Of a DNA stretch of 64,000 nt, positions 56,515 through 64,000 are shown piece by piece. Origin of the DNA: Micromonospora cathayae. Its GTDB lineage: Bacteria; Actinomycetota; Actinomycetes; Mycobacteriales; Micromonosporaceae. The DNA is taken from contig NZ_CP118615.1 in the NCBI RefSeq assembly GCF_028993575.1, forward strand, positions 2,790,001-2,854,000, in the 5' to 3' direction. Each line of letters starts with the position of its first letter. Position 1 is the stretch's first letter. Position numbers and translations under genes: made by a program. The notes beneath the pieces were generated by a model. That model was given only the letters and a program-made list of their open reading frames with translations, was not told the origin of the DNA and did no database searches.

Positions 56515-57214
56515 CGGCGGTCGGGGCGGTCGGCTCGTACCGGTAGCCGACGCCCCACACGGTGACGATCCGGCGGGGTCGGGCCGGGTCGGTCTCGACC
56601 TTCTCCCGTAGCCGCCGCACGTGCACCGTCACCGTCGACTGGTCGCCGAAGCTCCAACCCCACACCCGGTCCAGCAACTCGGCCCGGCGGAACGCCCGCC
56701 CCGGATGCCGCATCAGGTGTGCCAGCAGGTCGAACTCGCGCAGGGTCAACGCCAGCTCCCGGCCGTCCAGGATGACCACCCGGGGGCCGGTCCGCAGCTC
56801 CAGCCCGCTGTCGCGCAGCACCTCGGGCTCCACGCCGGCCGGTTCGCCGCCGGCCCGGCGCAGCACCGAGGCGACCCGCAGCACCAGCTCGCGCGGCGAG
56901 AACGGCTTGCTGAGATAGTCGTCCGCGCCCAGTTGCAGGCCGAGGATCCGATCCGCCTCGTCACCGCGCGCGGTCAGCATGATGATCGGTACGCCGTCCG
57001 GCCGCTGCCGCAACCGCCGGCACACCTCCAGGCCGTCGAGGCCCGGCAGCATCAGATCGAGTACGACGAGCTGCGGCGGCTGCCGGGCCACCTCGGCCAG
57101 CGCGACGGCCCCGTCGGTGACGTGGTCGACCAGGTAGCCCGCGTGGGTCAGGTACCGGCAGACCACGTCGGCCACCGTCCGGTCGTCGTCGACGACGAGC
57201 ACCCGCTGCGGCAC
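56507..57214 (-). CDS. OmpR-family response regulator
   Basis: A 235-residue regulator. GTG 57214 follows GGGGAGG. Receiver: VLVVDDDRTVADVV with acidic pocket, phospho-acceptor Asp in LVVLDLMLPGLDG, Thr in IIMLTARGDE and Lys in DDYLSKPFSPREL. The C-terminal winged helix has LTLREFDLLAHLMRHPGRAF, GDQSTVTVHVRRLREKVE and VWGVGYRYEP. It precedes its kinase in one transcript. Confidence 0.95.
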   Translation of the reverse strand: MPQRVLVVDDDRTVADVVCRYLTHAGYLVDHVTDGAVALAEVARQPPQLVVLDLMLPGLDGLEVCRRLRQRPDGVPIIMLTARGDEADRILGLQLGADDYLSKPFSPRELVLRVASVLRRAGGEPAGVEPEVLRDSGLELRTGPRVVILDGRELALTLREFDLLAHLMRHPGRAFRRAELLDRVWGWSFGDQSTVTVHVRRLREKVETDPARPRRIVTVWGVGYRYEPTAPTADE

Positions 57215-57349
57215 CCGGCCACCTCCCCTTCGTACGGTCACCCCCCGCTGGTGCCGGTCAGCGTAGCGACGGGCGTACCGCCGGCCGGCCGGCGTGCTGC
57301 TTGCGGAATCCTTACCGAATCCGGTTCGCGGCGCGCGTACCGTGATCAG

Positions 57350-58015
57350 GTGCTGGACCGACGGCTGTACCTGCACCTGGTGACCTGGCTCGGGCAGTGG
57401 CCGGCCGGGCCGGGACTGCACGTCGTCGGCTCGTCCCGGCGGACCCGGCCGGCCTGGGACGGGCGGCTCCGCCCGGCGCTCGGGGTGGCCGCCCCCGGCA
57501 GCAGTGTGCTGTCCGTGCCGCCGGACCGGGTCGCGGCGGTCCGCCGCCTGGCCACCGAGCTGTCGTTCCCGGGTCTGTTGACGGCGCTGCCCCGGGCGGT
57601 GGGCCATCCCGCCTTCGTGGCCCGTGACGCGGTGTTCCGGTGGAGCACCGCGCCGAGCCCGCTGCCGGACGCGGGGGAGTGGGTCGACCCCGCCGATCCG
57701 GGCTTTCCCTCCTGGCTGCGCCTGTTCGACCGGGAGGTGCTGGTGGTCCGGGACGCCGACGGGCGGTACCTGGCCGGGGTGGGCGTGAAACGCCACGACC
57801 GGTACGGCCACGAGCTGGCCGTCGGCACCGTACCGGCCGCCCGGGGGCAGGGGCTGGCCCGTCGACTGGTCGCCCAGGCGGCCCGCCGGGTGCTGGACGA
57901 GGGCGGCGTCCCGACGTACCTGCACCGGCCGGACAACGTGGCCTCGGCGCGGGTCGCCCTGGCGGCGGGCTTCCCCGACCAGGGCTGGCGATCGTACGGC
58001 GTCTATCCCGACTGA
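57350..58015 (+). CDS. GNAT-type acetyltransferase
   Basis: A 221-residue protein whose C-terminal half has the GNAT core: GVGVKRHDRYGHELAVGTVPAARGQGLARRLVAQAARRVLDEG, with acetyl-CoA loop RGQGLA and the YLHRPDNVASARVALAAGF alpha-4 region. GTG at 57350 has no Shine-Dalgarno and may be a leaderless start; the open frame runs on upstream. Substrate unknown. Confidence 0.8.
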   Translation: MLDRRLYLHLVTWLGQWPAGPGLHVVGSSRRTRPAWDGRLRPALGVAAPGSSVLSVPPDRVAAVRRLATELSFPGLLTALPRAVGHPAFVARDAVFRWSTAPSPLPDAGEWVDPADPGFPSWLRLFDREVLVVRDADGRYLAGVGVKRHDRYGHELAVGTVPAARGQGLARRLVAQAARRVLDEGGVPTYLHRPDNVASARVALAAGFPDQGWRSYGVYPD

Positions 58016-58067
58016 GCGGTGCGGCGGGCCGGTGTGACGTCCGGCACAACCGGGTAGGGGTGCCGGC

Positions 58068-59687
58068 ATGGCAGATCAGCACACATCGGAGCCCGATCCG
58101 GAGCCGGTACGGAAGGTCCCTGCGGCCCGCGACGGCGCGTCCCGTACCGAAGGCCCGGACGGCCCGGCCCGTACCACCGGTCCGTCCCGTACCACCGGCC
58201 TGGCCCGTACCGGCGGCTCCGGGACCACCGCGCCGGACGGGTCGGACACCACGGCGGAGCCGGCCCGTCGCCGGGACCGGACCCGTTACCTCTACCTGGC
58301 GGTCATCGTCGCGGTGCTCGCCGGCATCGCGGTCGGACTGATCTTCCCGGACGTCGGCGAGTCGCTCGCGCCGCTCGGTACCGGCTTCGTCGCCCTGATC
58401 AAGATGATGATCGGGCCGGTGATCTTCTGCACGATCGTGCTCGGCGTCGGCTCGGTCCGCAAGGCGGCCCAGGTCGGCAAGGTGGGCGGGCTGGCGCTCG
58501 GCTACTTCCTCACCATGTCCACGGTCGCCCTGGCGATCGGCCTGGTGGTGGGGAACCTGATCCACCCCGGTTCCGGGCTGGCGCTCAACGACGCGCTCGC
58601 CGGGGCCGGTCAGCAGGCCGCCGAGGGGGAGGCCGAGGGGACCGTCGACTTCCTGCTCGGCATCATCCCGACCACCCTGTTCTCCGCCCTCACCGAGGGT
58701 GACGTGCTTCAGGCGCTGCTGGTGGCGCTGCTCGTCGGCTTCGCGGTGCAGAGCCTCGGCGCGCGCGGCGAACCGGTCATCAACGCCATCGCGGTCCTGC
58801 AACGGGTGGTCTTCAAGGTCCTCGCCATGATCATGTGGCTGGCTCCGATCGGCGCGTTCGGCGCGATCGCCGCCGTGGTCGGGGCGACCGGCGTGGACGC
58901 CCTGAAGAGCCTGGCCCAGATCATGCTCGGCTTCTACGCGACCTGTGTGCTCTTCGTCTTCGTGGTCCTCGGCGCGCTGCTGTGGTTCGTCGCCCGGATC
59001 AACATCTTCACGCTGCTCGGCTACCTCGGCCGGGAGTTCCTGCTGATCGTCTCGACCTCGTCGTCGGAGTCGGCGCTGCCCCGGCTGATCGCCAAGTTGC
59101 AGCACCTCGGGGTGAGCCGTCCGGTGGTCGGCATCACCGTCCCCACCGGCTACTCGTTCAACCTGGACGGTACGGCGATCTACCTGACCATGGCCAGTCT
59201 GTTCATCGCCGACGCGCTCGGCAAGCCGCTCGCCGTGGGCGAGCAGATCAGCCTGCTGCTCTTCATGATCATCGCGTCGAAGGGCGCGGCCGGCGTGACC
59301 GGCGCGGGCCTCGCCACCCTCGCCGGCGGACTCCAGAGCCACCGGCCGGACCTGGTCGACGGGGTCGGGCTGATCGTCGGCATCGACCGGTTCATGTCCG
59401 AGGCGCGGGCGCTGACCAACTTCGCCGGCAACGCCGTCGCCACCATCCTGGTCGGCACCTGGACCGGCGGGTTCGACCGGGACCGGGCGCTGGCCGTGCT
59501 CCGCGGCGAGGACCCCTTCGACGAGGCGACCATGCTGGACGACGACCACCACGGCCCCGGCGCCGACGACCAGGACGCCACCGGTGCCGACGTGCACGGC
59601 GCCGACCTGTCCGGTTCCGGCCTGCCCGCCGACGGTACCGAGGCGGACACCCGGACGGCCGCCCCGACCGGCCGCGGCACCGCCTGA
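58068..59687 (+). CDS. Dicarboxylate/amino acid:cation symporter (DAACS)
   Basis: A 539-residue transporter. The first 68 residues are a hydrophilic Thr/Pro/Arg leader, unusual in length, and the C-terminal 60 are acidic (DDDHHGPGADDQDATGAD). Between them are the DAACS motifs: FPDVGESLAPLGTGFVALIKMMIGPVIFCTIVLG, the serine-rich hairpin STSSSESALPRLIAKL, TGYSFNLDGTAIYLTMAS and the ITGAG-like KGAAGVTGAGLATLAG. It likely imports C4-dicarboxylates or glutamate with protons or sodium. Confidence 0.9.
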   Translation: MADQHTSEPDPEPVRKVPAARDGASRTEGPDGPARTTGPSRTTGLARTGGSGTTAPDGSDTTAEPARRRDRTRYLYLAVIVAVLAGIAVGLIFPDVGESLAPLGTGFVALIKMMIGPVIFCTIVLGVGSVRKAAQVGKVGGLALGYFLTMSTVALAIGLVVGNLIHPGSGLALNDALAGAGQQAAEGEAEGTVDFLLGIIPTTLFSALTEGDVLQALLVALLVGFAVQSLGARGEPVINAIAVLQRVVFKVLAMIMWLAPIGAFGAIAAVVGATGVDALKSLAQIMLGFYATCVLFVFVVLGALLWFVARINIFTLLGYLGREFLLIVSTSSSESALPRLIAKLQHLGVSRPVVGITVPTGYSFNLDGTAIYLTMASLFIADALGKPLAVGEQISLLLFMIIASKGAAGVTGAGLATLAGGLQSHRPDLVDGVGLIVGIDRFMSEARALTNFAGNAVATILVGTWTGGFDRDRALAVLRGEDPFDEATMLDDDHHGPGADDQDATGADVHGADLSGSGLPADGTEADTRTAAPTGRGTA

Positions 59688-59750
59688 GCGGGTACGGCGA
59701 CCGGACAGCCGATCTCCGATGTCAGTGCAGGGCCGGCCCGGTGGCGGGGC

Positions 59751-59786
59751 GCGGACCGTGGATCCCGGGCCGGATCCACGGTCCGC
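59751..59786 (+). terminator. Hairpin after the symporter gene
   Basis: GCGGACCGTGGATCC (59751-59765) pairs exactly with 59772-59786, a 15-base stem with six-base loop, 64 bases after the stop. The remainder of 59688-59985 is non-coding; the less GC-rich 59925-59945 may hold the STAS promoter. Confidence 0.7.
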
Positions 59787-60036
59787 AGCCTCTCTTCCCC
59801 CAGGTCCGAACAGGTGCCAGGCGACCGGCCATCCCGGTGAGGTAACGCTATGTGTCGAAACGGCTTCGGGCAACCCCCCAAAGCCTGGTACGCGATGTCC
59901 GGAAGTGGGCTTGACCTGCGACTATTCACATCCCTTAGCCTGTTCATCCGGTGACGCACCGTATGAGTTCCAGCGGGGTGGGACGATGGCGGCGGCCAGG
60001 GTTCAGCGGTACGGCTCTCGGAACGGTGGGACGGTC

Positions 60037-60387
60037 ATGGAACTTCGGGTACGGGACGTCGACCCGGCCGGCGTGGTGCTGACCCCGGTGGGCGAACTCG
60101 ACATGTCCACCGTCGGCGAGCTGGAGACCGCGCTGACCGCCGCCCTGGCCCGACCCGGCCTACGGGAGTGCCTGGTCGACCTGGCCGAGGTCGGCTTCCT
60201 CGACTCGACCGGACTGCGGGTGCTGATCGACGGACTCACCCTGGCCGGGGAGCGGGGCGTGGTGCTGCGGGTCGCCAATCCGCGACCGGCCGTGGAGCGG
60301 GTCCTGCGGATCACCTCGATCGGACCGCTGCTGGGCCTGCCCGACGCCACCACCCCGCCCCCGCCCGGCTCCCGACAGCTGGGCTGA
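60037..60387 (+). CDS. STAS-domain anti-sigma factor antagonist
   Basis: A 116-residue STAS protein: MELRVRDVDPAGVVLTPVGELDMSTVGELETAL, then ECLVDLAEVGFLDSTGLRVLIDG, where the serine in LDSTG is the site phosphorylated in SpoIIAA-type proteins. ATG 60037 is the conventional start. An in-frame ATG at 59986 has an equally good ribosome site and would add 17 residues. It stands alone without a kinase partner. Confidence 0.9.
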   Translation: MELRVRDVDPAGVVLTPVGELDMSTVGELETALTAALARPGLRECLVDLAEVGFLDSTGLRVLIDGLTLAGERGVVLRVANPRPAVERVLRITSIGPLLGLPDATTPPPPGSRQLG

Positions 60388-60397
60388 CCGTCCACCC

Positions 60398-60453
60398 GAG
60401 TCCCAGGGATCTCCGCCGCCCGGCCGACCGCTCCGAGTCCCAGGGATTCCGCC
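60398..60453. repeat. Two-copy direct repeat after the STAS gene
   Basis: CGAGTCCCAGGGAT followed by (C)TCCGCCG occurs near 60398 and again near 60434, in the gap between the STAS gene and the convergent hexosaminidase gene. Confidence 0.55.
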
Positions 60454-60467
60454 GGCCGGCTGGCTGT

Positions 60468-61916
60468 TCAGCCGAGTCCGAGGAGTTCCGCCGCGGCCCG
60501 GCCGTTGGCGTGGCTGGCGCCGTACGTGGCGACGAAGGCGCGGACGCCGGCCGGTCGCCAGCGCCCCGGCCAGCCCATCTCCACCACCGTCACCGGATGG
60601 ACCGCGGCCAGCCCCTCGACCAGCTCCGCGCCGCCGGGCAGCCGGTGCAGGTGCCGGCCGACCAGCACGATCGGCCGGTCCCCGGCGAGGGTACGCAGGG
60701 CGGAGAGGTCGGTCTCGCCGGCGACCACCCGTACCTCGTCGGTGCCGGCCAGATGCGGGCCGAGACCCCACGGCACCCTGCCCTCGGCCATGGTGGCGGT
60801 GGCGTGCACCTGCACCACCAGCGGCCGGTCCAGGCCGGCGACGGCCCCCTCCACGGTGACCGCGCGGCGCGCGACGGCGTACCCCAGGTCGGTGGGGGCG
60901 ACCGGGGCCGGCGCGGCGGCCCGGGTCCAGGCGGCCAGCTCGGCGGTGCGGGCGGCGGCCTCCTCGACCCGATCCCGGGCCAGCCGGCCGTCGCCGAGGG
61001 CTGTGACGATCGCCGCCACCACCTCCTCGACCAGCGTGGCGTCCACCTTCGCGCCGATACACAGCAGGTCCGCGCCGGCGGCCAGGGCGGCCACCGCGGC
61101 CGGGCCGACCCCACCGGCGGCCACCGCCGCGCCCTTCATCTCCAACGCGTCGGTGATCACCGTGCCGGTGAAGCCCAGCTCCCGCCGGAGCAGGTCGACC
61201 AGGACGGCCCGGCTGAAGGTGGCCGGCCCGTCGCCGGTCAGCGCCGGCACCCGGATGTGCGCGGTCATGATCGCCCGGGTGCCGGCGGCGACGGCCGCCG
61301 CGAAGGGCGGCAGGTCGCGCTCCCGCAACACCTCGAGAGGTACGTCGACGGTGGGCAGTTCCAGGTGCGAGTCGGCGACCGTCGCGCCGTGCCCCGGAAA
61401 GTGCTTGGCGCAGGCGGCGACCCCGGTGGACTGCAACCCGTCGACCGCGGCGGCGGTGTGCGCGGCGACCCGCAGCGGGTCCGCGCCGAACGAGCGGGTG
61501 CCGATCACCGGGTTCTCGTCGGCGCTGTTCACGTCCACCGTCGGGGCCAGGTCGACGGTGATGCCGAGCGCGGCCAGCTCCGCCCCGATCGCCGCGTACA
61601 CCCGGCGGGTGGACGCCACGTCGTCGACCACGCCGAGCGCGGCGTTGCCCGGGTACGGGCTGCCGGTGGCGTGCGCCAGCCGGGTGACGTCACCGCCCTC
61701 CTCGTCGATCGCGACCAGCACGTCGGCGCGGGCGTTCCGCAGCGCGGCGGTGGCGGTGGCCAGCTGCGCCGGGGTGTGCACGTTGGTGCCGAACAGGGTG
61801 TAGCCGGCGAGTCCCGCCCCGGTCAGGTCCAGCGCCCACTCCGGCGGGGTCGGGCCCGGGTACGCCGCCAGCAGCGTGCCGAGGGCGAGTCGGCGAAGTC
61901 CTGGGTCCAGGCCCAC
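60468..61916 (-). CDS. Glycoside hydrolase family 3 beta-N-acetylhexosaminidase-like enzyme
   Basis: A 482-residue GH3 enzyme. Motifs: GTNVHTPAQ, AIDEEGGDVTRL, LAPTVDVN, the NagZ-type loop KHFPGHGATVADSH (His/Asp pair) and the nucleophile segment TGTVITDALEMKGAA. There is no signal peptide, so it acts inside the cell on imported or recycled sugars, for example GlcNAc-containing disaccharides. GTG 61916 follows AAGAAGGAG. It is divergent from a ROK regulator across a perfect palindrome, so it is probably under that regulator. Confidence 0.9.
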   Translation of the reverse strand: MGLDPGLRRLALGTLLAAYPGPTPPEWALDLTGAGLAGYTLFGTNVHTPAQLATATAALRNARADVLVAIDEEGGDVTRLAHATGSPYPGNAALGVVDDVASTRRVYAAIGAELAALGITVDLAPTVDVNSADENPVIGTRSFGADPLRVAAHTAAAVDGLQSTGVAACAKHFPGHGATVADSHLELPTVDVPLEVLRERDLPPFAAAVAAGTRAIMTAHIRVPALTGDGPATFSRAVLVDLLRRELGFTGTVITDALEMKGAAVAAGGVGPAAVAALAAGADLLCIGAKVDATLVEEVVAAIVTALGDGRLARDRVEEAAARTAELAAWTRAAAPAPVAPTDLGYAVARRAVTVEGAVAGLDRPLVVQVHATATMAEGRVPWGLGPHLAGTDEVRVVAGETDLSALRTLAGDRPIVLVGRHLHRLPGGAELVEGLAAVHPVTVVEMGWPGRWRPAGVRAFVATYGASHANGRAAAELLGLG

Positions 61917-61956
61917 GTGGATCTCCTTCTTCGGGTCGTCAGGATCTCGGGTCGGC

Positions 61957-62015
61957 GGTGACCGTTACGCTACGGTCACCCCAGCTGGGTACGATCAACA
62001 AGGTTTACCAAAACC
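61957..62015. promoter_or_regulatory. Palindromes between the GH3 and ROK genes
   Basis: GGTGACCGT (61957-61965) and ACGGTCACC (61972-61980) form a perfect 9-base inverted repeat with a 6-base spacer. A second, smaller one, GGTTT-ACCA-AAACC, lies at 62002-62015, just before the ROK ribosome site. Likely ROK operators. Confidence 0.6.
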
Positions 62016-62027
62016 AGAGGACGTGGC

Positions 62028-63203
62028 ATGAGTTCGACGCGGCTGCCCGGCACCCCTCGCCTGTTGCGGGCGCTCAACGACCGCGCGGCGCTGGAACTCC
62101 TCCTCGAACAGGGGCCGCTCACCCGGGCCCGGCTGGGCGAGCTGACCGGGCTGTCCAAGGTGACCGCCTCGCAGCTGGTCGAGCGGCTGGAGGAGCGCGG
62201 GCTGGTCACCCGGGTCGGCGAGCAGGCCGGCGGACGCGGGCCGAACGCCCAGCTCTACGCCGTCCGGCCGGGCAGCGCGCACGTGATCGGCGTCGACGTC
62301 GGCGCGGACCGGGTGGTGGCCGCCTGCGCCGACATCACCGGCGCGGTGATCGGCCGGGTGGAGCAGTCCACCCGGGACACCGACGACCCGGTGGGCGTGG
62401 TGCACACCGCGGTCGTGCAGGCGGCCAGTGACGCCGGCGCCCCGCTGGAGACGGTACGCCGGATCGTGCTGGGCACCCCCGGCCTGGTCGACCCGACCAC
62501 CGGCGACATCACCTTCGCGTTCAACCTGCCCCGCTGGCACCGGGGGCTGCTGGCCGCGCTCCGCGACGACCTGTCCACCCCGGTGGTCTTCGAGAACGAC
62601 GTCAACCTGGCGGCGGTGGCCGAGGCGCAGTCCGGCGCGGCCCGGCAGGTGGCCGACTTCGTGCTGGTCTGGGTGGACGCCGGGGTCGGTCTGGCGATCA
62701 TGCTGGGTGGCCGGTTGCACCACGGAAGCAGCGGCGCGGCCGGTGAGATCGGCTACCTTCCGGTCCCCGGGGTGCCGATCCCGCGGGACGTGTCGCGCCG
62801 GGCCAAGCCGGCTTTCCAGCAGCTCATCGGGGCGGAGGCGGTCCGCGTGGTGGCCCGGGAGCACGGCTTCCCGGCCGACGACGCGGCGGCGGCGGTCCGC
62901 GCGGCGATCACGGCCGGTACCGCCGGCGGCCCGCTGCTCGACGAGCTGGCCCGCCGGCTGGCCCTCGGGGTGGCGAGCACCTGCGTGGTGCTGGATCCAC
63001 CGCTGGTGGTGCTGGCCGGCGAGGTGGGTCGGGCCGGCGGGGCGGCCCTGGCCGAACGGGTGCAGCACGAGGTGGCCGCGATCACCCTGGTCCGGCCGAG
63101 GGTGGTGCCGACCGGGCTGAGCGAGGAGTCGATCCTCCAGGGCGCGTTGCGTACCGCCCTGGACGCCGTCCGCGACGAGGTGTTCGGCTCCACGGTCGGC
63201 TAG
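62028..63203 (+). CDS. ROK family transcriptional regulator (NagC/XylR-like)
   Basis: A 391-residue protein. The N-terminal winged helix is ALNDRAALELLLEQGPLTRARLGELTGLSKVTASQLVERLEERG; the ROK sugar-binding/kinase-like part has IGVDVGADRVVAACADITG, FENDVNLAAVAE and GAAGEIGYLPV. The usual ROK zinc cysteines (CxCGxxGC) are not seen, so it is a regulator without that site. GAGGACG precedes the ATG. Given the divergent GH3 gene it may respond to GlcNAc or its phosphate. Confidence 0.9.
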   Translation: MSSTRLPGTPRLLRALNDRAALELLLEQGPLTRARLGELTGLSKVTASQLVERLEERGLVTRVGEQAGGRGPNAQLYAVRPGSAHVIGVDVGADRVVAACADITGAVIGRVEQSTRDTDDPVGVVHTAVVQAASDAGAPLETVRRIVLGTPGLVDPTTGDITFAFNLPRWHRGLLAALRDDLSTPVVFENDVNLAAVAEAQSGAARQVADFVLVWVDAGVGLAIMLGGRLHHGSSGAAGEIGYLPVPGVPIPRDVSRRAKPAFQQLIGAEAVRVVAREHGFPADDAAAAVRAAITAGTAGGPLLDELARRLALGVASTCVVLDPPLVVLAGEVGRAGGAALAERVQHEVAAITLVRPRVVPTGLSEESILQGALRTALDAVRDEVFGSTVG

Positions 63204-63323
63204 GCCGGGCGGCTCCCTCATGCGAAAGAATTCTTCACCAGCGGCCCGTGAGCTGCAAGGTCTTGTCAGTGATGCGCGTCGCCCGTGAGGTGCACCGGGA
63301 CGGGCACATGGTTGGATGGATGG

Positions 63324-64000
<677 letters not shown>

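Noticed and set aside
57312..59873. 853-codon frame on the minus strand
   Set aside because: Lies antisense to the GNAT and symporter genes; composition is low-complexity Arg/Gly/His/Asp and no family motif is visible.

Overview
The window is high-GC actinobacterial chromosome, most like Micromonospora or a close relative in the Micromonosporaceae. The pointers are GC-rich third codon positions, many GTG starts with GGAGG-type ribosome sites, long GC-rich hairpin terminators, secreted xylan-degrading enzymes with CBM2 or ricin-type (CBM13) modules, XRE/DUF397 gene sets, a mycothiol-dependent isomerase-like protein and a SARP regulator. The species assignment is inference.

Layout. 1-1.4 kb: the displaced 3' half of a tRNA-Lys(CTT) gene with its terminator (an integration scar), a YdcF-type protein and a regulator fragment. 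1.4-7.5 kb: a secreted tandem-repeat serine hydrolase, divergent from a large XRE-SARP-NB-ARC-TPR regulator over a regular array of direct repeats, then a Calx-beta protein. 7.7-19.2 kb: mostly secreted carbohydrate-active proteins (sugar dehydrogenase, CE1 esterase-CBM13, beta-helix protein-CBM13, CBM2-CE2 esterase), interrupted by an ECF sigma factor module flanked by two proteins sharing an exported domain. 19.8-23.5 kb: a BASS transporter, a pair of DUF6357-like genes and a small XRE gene.

23.8-31.5 kb is the most striking locus: five genes joined by 4-base stop/start overlaps. They encode a CCA/poly(A)-polymerase-like nucleotidyltransferase, an unrecognised 422-residue protein, a membrane protein with an apparently intact Lon-like Ser-Lys protease domain plus a WD40 propeller, an S-4TM putative pore-forming effector, and a membrane-anchored exported protein. 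It reads like an undescribed immune or cell-death system. A second conflict-type locus at 37.3-40.3 kb encodes a von Willebrand A protein followed by two TIR-domain proteins, one with an N-terminal beta-sandwich and one membrane-anchored. Between them lie a YdeI-type protein, a YVTN propeller protein, a PucR regulator and an orphan antibiotic-monooxygenase/tandem TcmI cyclase pair.

40.6-50.4 kb: a GH11 xylanase with a recognisable promoter and candidate operators, a TetR/membrane protein/CPBP protease module with a perfect operator palindrome, an XRE regulator preceded by two tiny paralogous CPxC membrane proteins that fall below usual ORF cut-offs, an XRE/DUF397 set, and a second TetR divergent from a quinone-reductase-like enzyme. 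50.4-64 kb is ordinary chromosome: DUF72, a GT-B-like protein, a mycothiol isomerase-like protein, NUDIX, a two-component system, GNAT, a dicarboxylate symporter, a STAS protein, a GH3 hexosaminidase divergent from its likely ROK regulator, and a partial ABC ATPase.
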